Below, piece by piece: positions 60,186-64,000 of a stretch of DNA of 64,000 nt (positions are counted from its first letter, which is position 1; every line of letters starts with the position of its first letter). Made by a program: the position numbers and the translations under genes. The stretch is from assembly GCA_037976565.1 (NCBI GenBank), contig CP137672.1:34054737-34118736 (forward strand), written 5' to 3'. The DNA comes from Mesocentrotus franciscanus (taxonomy: Eukaryota > Echinodermata > Echinoidea > Camarodonta > Strongylocentrotidae). The notes under the pieces were generated by a model that was given only the letters and a program-made list of their open reading frames with translations, was not told where the DNA came from and searched no databases.

Positions 60186-60530
60186 AAGTCGTTCCCACCA
60201 CTTATAAGTCGTTCCCACCACTTATAAGTCGTTCGCACCACTTATAAGTCGTTCGCACCTCTTATAAGTCGTTACCACCACTTATAAGTCGTTCCCACCA
60301 CTTATAAGTCGTTCGCACCACTTATAAGTCGTTCGCACCACTTATAAGTCGTTCGCACCACTTATAAGTCGTTCGCACCACTTATAAGTCGTTCGCACCA
60401 CTTACAAGTCGTTCCCACCACTTACAAGTCGTTCGCACCACTTACAAGTCGTTCCCACCACTTATAAGTCGTTCCCACCACTTATAAGTCGTTCGCACCA
60501 CTTATAAGTCGTTCCCACCACTTACTAACT
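60186..60530. repeat. 20-bp tandem array, about 17 copies
   Basis: TTATAAGTCGTTCGCACCAC repeats with an exact 20-bp period; the only common variants are tcgc/tccc and ttata/ttaca. There are no spacers, so it is a satellite, not a CRISPR. Confidence 0.97.
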
Positions 60531-60689
60531 CGTTCCCGCCGTAACCGTAGGCCCTAGTAGTAGACCTATTCAGCAAATGAAATGTAGTGTTATGGTAAGT
60601 TCACAATGGCGTTCTATTTATAAATTCACCTATTCTTTTGTAAGTGTCTTTTGTCGCCATATTTTGCAAATTATTTTGCTAATTATCAT

Positions 60690-60965
60690 CATCGCTATCT
60701 CGCATAACCATTATCAACAGCACCATCACCACCAACATTATTACCATAAATATCATCATCACTCTTATAAATCGTCATAATCGGTGCTATCGCCATCGTC
60801 CTCACTAAAACTCATTATTATGAACTTCATCACCATGCATCATCAGCATACTAACATCATAATTTGTGAGCATTGTTATCCTCATAATATGCACTACCAC
60901 CACCACTGTCGTCATTATTCTCATAATCACCATCATCATCACCATCACAATATCCATTTAAATCT
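60690..60965. repeat. CAT/CAC-rich simple-sequence region
   Basis: Trinucleotide-like (CAT)n, (CAC)n and (ATT)n mixture. It gives His/Ser-rich open frames that are compositional. Confidence 0.85.
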
Positions 60966-60984
60966 AAGTAACTGACCTGGGTGG

Positions 60985-61105
60985 GGGGGGGATAATTTGG
61001 GTGTAATTGAAGGAAATTGTCCGAGAGGAAATTGTCCGGGGGTAAAGGTCCTGGACGGTAATTGTCTTGAAGGTAAATGTCCTAGGGAGTAAGTGTGCTG
61101 AGTGG
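60985..61105. repeat. Short ggaaattgtcc minisatellite
   Basis: Six or so imperfect units of about 18-20 bp (gaggaaattgtccgggggta), with a Gln-Phe-Pro-Gly periodicity in the minus-strand translation. Confidence 0.7.
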
Positions 61106-62586
61106 GGGTAACTAGCGGGATAAGAAACAAACAGAAATATTCAAAGTTATGCAAAGTTTTATTCAATTGCAAGTCGAAAACATAACACATTGTAAATAAA
61201 CTGAGCAAACCTTAATAACAGTTGGATGCACTGCATCAAACACCCTTCATACCCCTAAGAAAAATATGGACAGTGTCCAAAGTCGTCATGCCCTTTTGCT
61301 TTTTCGAAAACTGTGATAAGACGATGGCCTCAAATAACGTTTGAAGTTTGAACTCAATAGACGCACTGACATTGTGCGAGTGTGGTTTTTAGGTATGTGC
61401 ATATCCATGCATATACAGACAGATGGACGGACATAGAGATGGACGAATATGCAGGCTTGTGGACGACCTAAAACATATGGAAGAAGGCATGAACACTTCC
61501 CAAATGCAGTAAAATGAATAGCATCTTTCTAAATGTATCATCTAACAATCATAGTCACATGGCATTAAATCAGAGTCCCATAGGGATTCAGGAAGAAGGT
61601 ACATTAAGCACCCCAAAACAATTAGGTTTCCTAAGCTCTTTTCAAAGTGTGATAATTTTGAAATCTACTTATATTTAGTAATTTGAAACTCATTTTGATC
61701 AAAGTTCTATTTGAAATTTCTCATTTAGCTTTACCGTTTTTTGCAATAACTTTTATTCTGCCTAGAAAATGCTTTTCTTTGTGGAGAGCACATGTACTTG
61801 TACATTAATTTATTGTCTACCTTTACTTAGGAACAAAATCAATAGCAAAACATTACATATCCTAAATATCCATGTTGTGAGGTCGCCGAACAACAGCATT
61901 CCTTTGCTAACTTTCTAGGAAAAGGTCATGAAATGCACCTCAGTAACAACATAATGAAAATTTGTTAAAAAGCAGAATCATCAAACACTCTATACAACAC
62001 TACCAATTCAAGAAAAAGTATGGAGGAAGGCATGAACAACAACCAAGAAAGTATACAGTAAACCATTTTCCACTAAACTTTAAAGCAAAAAAATATTCAA
62101 GATGCTCTTGGAAAAGGTAATGTTAATATGTGTTGACAGAATGCATTTTCAATGCATTTAGCTGGACCTAATAAGTTTGAGATTGTTATCCAAGATTTTA
62201 TGACCATAAAATGTAAACATTTGAAATTCAGTTACAACATAAAATGGAAACTCGATCCAAATCCGATCTCACTAAATATTTGTCATAAAAGTTTTCTTCA
62301 GACCAGTTTACTGTTATTTCCACTGGTATAACAAATATCTGTTCTGACAAACAAAAATTCCTGGGCCCAAGAATATTGCTGTAATTATCAAGCTTCTACT
62401 GTACATTGAATCATTAGTATCACTGATATGTTATGATGGATATAATATCTAAAAATTCTAAGAAGTGCAATTATTAAAAATCTTGGTTTAAGATAAAGTG
62501 TAGAAGCTTAAGAAGTGTAATTACATTCATGTATTAAAACTCTTGGTTAGGCAAAGACATCAAAAACACTAAAAAAACAGCATCAT
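61106..62586. other. No gene; downstream region of the HECT-like gene
   Basis: AT-rich, lacking ORFs. Two related 45-bp segments (about 62455-62495 and 62505-62550: aagtg(c/t)aattattaaaa..tcttggttta) form a small direct repeat. Possible 3' UTR of the minus-strand gene, but no clear polyadenylation signal is near its stop. Confidence 0.4.
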
Positions 62587-62904
62587 TCAGACACAGTCCA
62601 TTTTAAGATACCCAGAGTTTAATACCGCATCCCATTCTTGTCGGAATTCACGATAGGTTGGGTAACTGGAGGGAAGTTCAAGTTTAGGCCCACGTGTTGT
62701 GTGAGCTACTGGCCTTCTGGCCAAGCCCTCTAATTTCTGTAGATTGAATGGTTATTTTCGATACGCTCATGACTTGTGAACAAGTGATAAAGTGCAGAAG
62801 CTTCTCAAGTCCTTTGCGATCCAGAGCTCGGACATATTGGGTGAGGTATCTTAATGACTGGCTCTCCTCCCTTGTTGTTGTAACTGCACTGAATCAAACA
62901 ACAT
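62587..62904 (-). pseudogene. HECT-like gene, last exon (frameshifted)
   Basis: Acceptor ttcttccctacccag, then MLFDSV in the incoming phase-0 frame. A shift gives TTTREESQSLRYLTQYVRAL and LEKLLHFITCSQVM, and a second shift near 62690 gives RPVAHTTRGPKLELPSSYPT up to KMDCV and the stop at 62587. The order matches the C-terminal lobe of HECT-like domains in lineage-expanded animal genes. The catalytic Cys expected after HT is Thr. Two frameshifts mean a decayed copy, or indel errors in the assembly. Confidence 0.7.
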
Positions 62905-63200
62905 CTGGGTAGGGAAGAAAAATACACACATTGGTTATTTGAATTATTGACATTGTCAGGAAAGTTAGGGGTCATTTGGAAGACCTAGTCCATCTAGAAA
63001 TTGTGCATGGAGGTGCCCTAAACACATTGATACCCAACGTTTACAACATTCCATCTCTCAAGAACCTGCTTTGCCCCCTGGGTACAGCTCCCTTAGGCAA
63101 TAGGATAATATAATTTCAAGTAAGCCTCAAAGATTTGGATTAATAAGGGCAATTTTTAAGGATAATACGTTATATTAATTAATAAAACGGTTTCTTGTTC

Positions 63201-63203
<3 letters not shown>

Positions 63204-63234
<31 letters not shown>
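63204..63234. repeat. (TA)n microsatellite in an intron
   Basis: Uninterrupted alternating AT run of about 30 bp between the last two exons of the HECT-like gene. Confidence 0.95.
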
Positions 63235-63237
<3 letters not shown>

Positions 63238-63343
63238 TATTCAGAGGGGACGACAGATTCTGAGATGCTGTGCCAAATTGCATTTTCGATAAAGTGCACC
63301 CCTATTTGTGGCCTTATGGTTTAAATCAAGTTGGACTGCTTAC

Positions 63344-63428
63344 CTTATCTTCTAACATTTTTTTGAGAAATTCCTCCTGTACTCCATGATTTATCAGGAA
63401 CTGGAGCAGGTTCTCCATGCTCAAAGTG
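63344..63428 (-). CDS. HECT-like gene, penultimate exon
   Basis: 85 bp between a strong ttccttgcag acceptor and a perfect GTAAGC donor. It reads TLSMENLLQFLINHGVQEEF then LKKMLEDK and ends in phase 0, matching the entry frame of the last exon. With the preceding exon's ...PMT it joins cleanly (85 = 1 + 28 codons). Confidence 0.75.
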
Positions 63429-63880
63429 CTGCAAGGAAGAATAAATTGAGAATTTGGTGCCCCACAAGTGCCATAAAAAGAGTATATTGTCCAACAGATT
63501 AATAACTGTGTGAGTAATCTCCTGTGCAGTTGATTTTATAAGCGCTCAATGGCTTAAGTTTCCTCTTCTCTTTTGTGATCGTCATTATTACGTAGGCCTA
63601 GTACTTAAATGTAGCTAATTACCAGAAGAAATCATAAAACAACAATAAAATGTTTTCAAGGCAATTTATGTCAAGATTTTAATCTTCAACACGAAGTTCT
63701 ACAATATATATGCAATTTATTTTACTATGTCTAAAGCAGAAAAAAATTCACAAGGAAAAGTGACGCAATGCAGTTTTGTACCCCACTGATATCCCAAGTT
63801 CCGTTGTAACAAACTGGGTCAAAATTGCACAATGTATTTACCAACATCAAAATACATGTACTCTTGAAGATTTTACCCAC

Positions 63881-64000
63881 GTCATTGGATCAGGGAAAGC
63901 ATTGATTTTAGCGACTAGATTTCGCCTTCGAAGTACATCGTCATTCTGTACGCTACCATGGTCACGGCTCCAGGTGTACAGTGTACAGACACGTGCCATA
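63881..64000 (-). CDS. HECT-like gene, upstream exon (runs off the window)
   Basis: Open to the window edge. In the frame starting from ATG at 63999 it reads RVCTLYTWSRDHGSVQNDD then VLRRRNLVAKINAFPDPMT. A GTGGGT donor at 63880-63875 gives the phase needed by the next exon. The ATG at the edge may be internal, because the exon may continue beyond the window. It belongs to a HECT-domain family protein by linkage to the last exon; this segment has no motif I can name. Confidence 0.6.

Noticed and set aside
60186..60530. CRISPR array
   Set aside because: Pure head-to-tail 20-bp repeats with no spacers, in a eukaryotic genome.
60577..60975. His-rich small proteins
   Set aside because: Translations of CAT/CAC simple repeats.

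Overview
This is eukaryotic nuclear DNA from an animal. The signs are split coding exons with GT..AG introns, CR1/L2-like LINEs, a tRNA-derived SINE, many short terminal-inverted-repeat (TIR) elements, and long micro- and minisatellites in AT-rich DNA. The repeat style (frequent TGTACATGTA, TTAAAG-ended MITEs, hundred-bp foldbacks), a gustatory-receptor-like gene and a HECT-like lineage-expanded gene suggest a marine invertebrate, most likely an echinoderm. That is inference; no rRNA, mitochondrial or other marker gene is present.

Left third (1-15 kb): mostly intronic or intergenic sequence with single-exon fragments on the minus strand (1450-1548, 4667-5002, 8424-8512), several MITE/hairpin elements, and a striking 442-bp foldback at 10774-11215 whose arms carry histone-3'-end-like stem-loops. 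15-24 kb: a hAT-like element with a perfect 8-bp target duplication and an internal 95-bp array (15169-16243), a degenerate ggggcac minisatellite, a 5'-truncated LINE (19016-20365) and a 1.74-kb TIR element (21268-23011). The best gene is at 24612-26914: two exons joining in frame to 509 codons, a multi-pass membrane protein resembling invertebrate gustatory receptors.

27.5-34.0 kb is a 24-bp satellite broken by a 1.6-kb element, a SINE and a 0.66-kb insertion. 37-50.5 kb holds two more copies of the 95-bp-array element. One of them appears to be split by a 3.6-kb block with an SGNH-hydrolase pseudogene. That block occurs twice, exactly flanking a 500-N gap, which looks like unmerged contig overlap rather than a real duplication. 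51.4-57.7 kb is a nested stack: a ggggcac array, a near full-length LINE inside it, and a 221-bp MITE inside the LINE. 57.7-61 kb contains two more MITEs (one piggyBac-like with TTAA ends), a 20-bp tandem array and CAT-rich DNA. The right edge (62587-64000, minus) holds the last three exons of a HECT-like gene with frameshifts and no catalytic Cys.

There is no operon-like co-ordination. The window is dominated by layered mobile elements, with one convincing intact gene (GR-like) and one decayed or erroneous gene (HECT-like).
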